Part shown: one piece after another, positions 21,966 through 22,495 of the stretch
Position numbering within the stretch: position 1 is the first letter of the stretch
Layout of the letters: each line of letters starts with the position of its first letter
Source of the DNA: a virus
Length of the DNA: 22,495 bases
Reading direction: 5' to 3' (one strand)
IMG/VR virus record: IMGVR_UViG_3300032006_000096
Location: 1-22,495 of that record
The notes under the pieces: generated by a model
Told to the model about the DNA's origin: nothing
Databases searched by the model: none
Seen by the model: only the letters and a program-made list of their open reading frames with translations
Program-made: the position numbers and the translations under genes

Positions 21966-22493
21966 TTATCCCCACACGGCTTCCACGGCCCGCACTTCAC
22001 GGGGGGCTAATCGCAACTGAAATAACGCCCCGGCTGCGGCATCCAGTTGATCTTTATAACGGCTGCGTTTATTGGCAACCACTTCATCAAGAAACACTTT
22101 ATTCCATGCCCCGGCTACCAGCTTCACCCGGCCAAAGGGTTCATCATCCGACAGGGGGCGGGCTTGTGAAGCCAGGGGTTTCCAGCGGGTGATCTTATCG
22201 CCCGTGGCCGTAATCCCTGTGTAGCTAAACCCAGCCAGTAAAATCCGATGGGCGGCAATGATGGCTTTCCCGGCACTGCCCGGTTCCTGTTCTTCTGCCA
22301 CTTCTACCCCGATGCCATCCAGCCGTGCAGTTTGTAACATCAACTGATCAACTTTCGCAGAGACTAACCGATCCCGCTGCACATCTTCGACATAAAACAC
22401 CCCGCTGCGGCTTTCACTGAGTAACACCCCGGCAGTATACGGGCTGCGTTCTGTTTCACTTCCCGCCGCATCCCAGAACCGTACGCGGGTCAT
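21966..22493 (-). CDS. terL: Terminase large subunit, C-terminal nuclease domain (partial)
   Basis: The gene runs off the right window edge; the visible 175 residues are the RNase H-like nuclease domain. D8 in RFWDAAGSE, E68 in GVEVAEEQEPGS and D148/D151 in YKDQLDAAAGALFQL are the likely metal-binding residues, in the TIGR01630-type pattern with GFSYTGITATGDKITRWKPL between them. The ATG at 22493 is inside the frame and should not be read as the true start, since a full large terminase is near 450-550 residues with an N-terminal ATPase that is missing here. It cuts and packages the genome into the head. Confidence 0.9.
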   Translation of the reverse strand: MTRVRFWDAAGSETERSPYTAGVLLSESRSGVFYVEDVQRDRLVSAKVDQLMLQTARLDGIGVEVAEEQEPGSAGKAIIAAHRILLAGFSYTGITATGDKITRWKPLASQARPLSDDEPFGRVKLVAGAWNKVFLDEVVANKRSRYKDQLDAAAGALFQLRLAPREVRAVEAVWG

Positions 22494-22495
22494 CA

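Noticed and set aside
1-22495. CRISPR arrays, tRNA genes, insertion sequences, attachment sites
   Set aside because: By reading, I saw no regularly spaced repeats, tRNA cloverleaf, transposase or integrase. A tRNAscan-SE run and a repeat finder would settle this.

Overview
The window is a nearly complete late (structural) gene block of a tailed, dsDNA bacteriophage or prophage, read almost entirely on the minus strand, so gene order runs from right to left. The host cannot be named from this sequence. Shine-Dalgarno-like GGAG/AAGGAG sites and sigma70-like promoters point to an ordinary bacterial host. The lysis genes include a peptidoglycan peptidase. No integrase, repressor, replication gene or tRNA is visible, so the lifestyle (temperate or lytic) is undetermined.

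Head module, 22.5 to 13.1 kb: C-terminal part of the terminase large subunit, DUF4055-type portal, a MuF minor head protein split over two frames and carrying a C-terminal HExxH (zincin) domain, a small conserved protein, a scaffold, a P22-type coat protein with an inserted domain, then small connector and tail-completion genes (DnaT-like head-tail adaptor, stopper, gp10-like, tail terminator). Tail module, 13.1 to 3.7 kb: a 40-residue zinc-ribbon protein, two tandem paralogous tail-tube-like proteins, a lambda G/GT-type pair of tape-measure chaperones with a canonical -1 slippery heptamer, a 1314-residue tape measure, a tail-tip protein, and a fibre with tandem repeats. Host-interaction and lysis module, 3.7 to 0.2 kb: a clan GH-A-like glycoside hydrolase, an XhlA/holin-like protein, two small membrane-associated proteins, an M15 peptidase endolysin, two small basic proteins and an SNase-type nuclease. 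The long tape measure and the G/GT pair indicate a long non-contractile tail (siphovirus), although the portal and coat types are also common in podoviruses.

Two genes run the other way. One is the 3' end of a gene at the left edge. The other is an 81-residue gene at 17.7 kb that sits inside the late block with its own promoter and terminator, as morons do. Both plus-strand genes end in nearly identical GGGGGCTNCGGCCCCC-T8 terminators.

Main points of interest: the MuF-zincin fusion, whose C-terminal half is a sharply AT-rich island (virion-delivered effector candidate); the broken frame between the MuF N-terminus and its body; the GGGAAAC frameshift site; possible alternative RNA structures flanking the coat gene; the antisense moron; and a near-consensus plus-strand promoter with a palindromic -10 region at the end of the lysis cluster.
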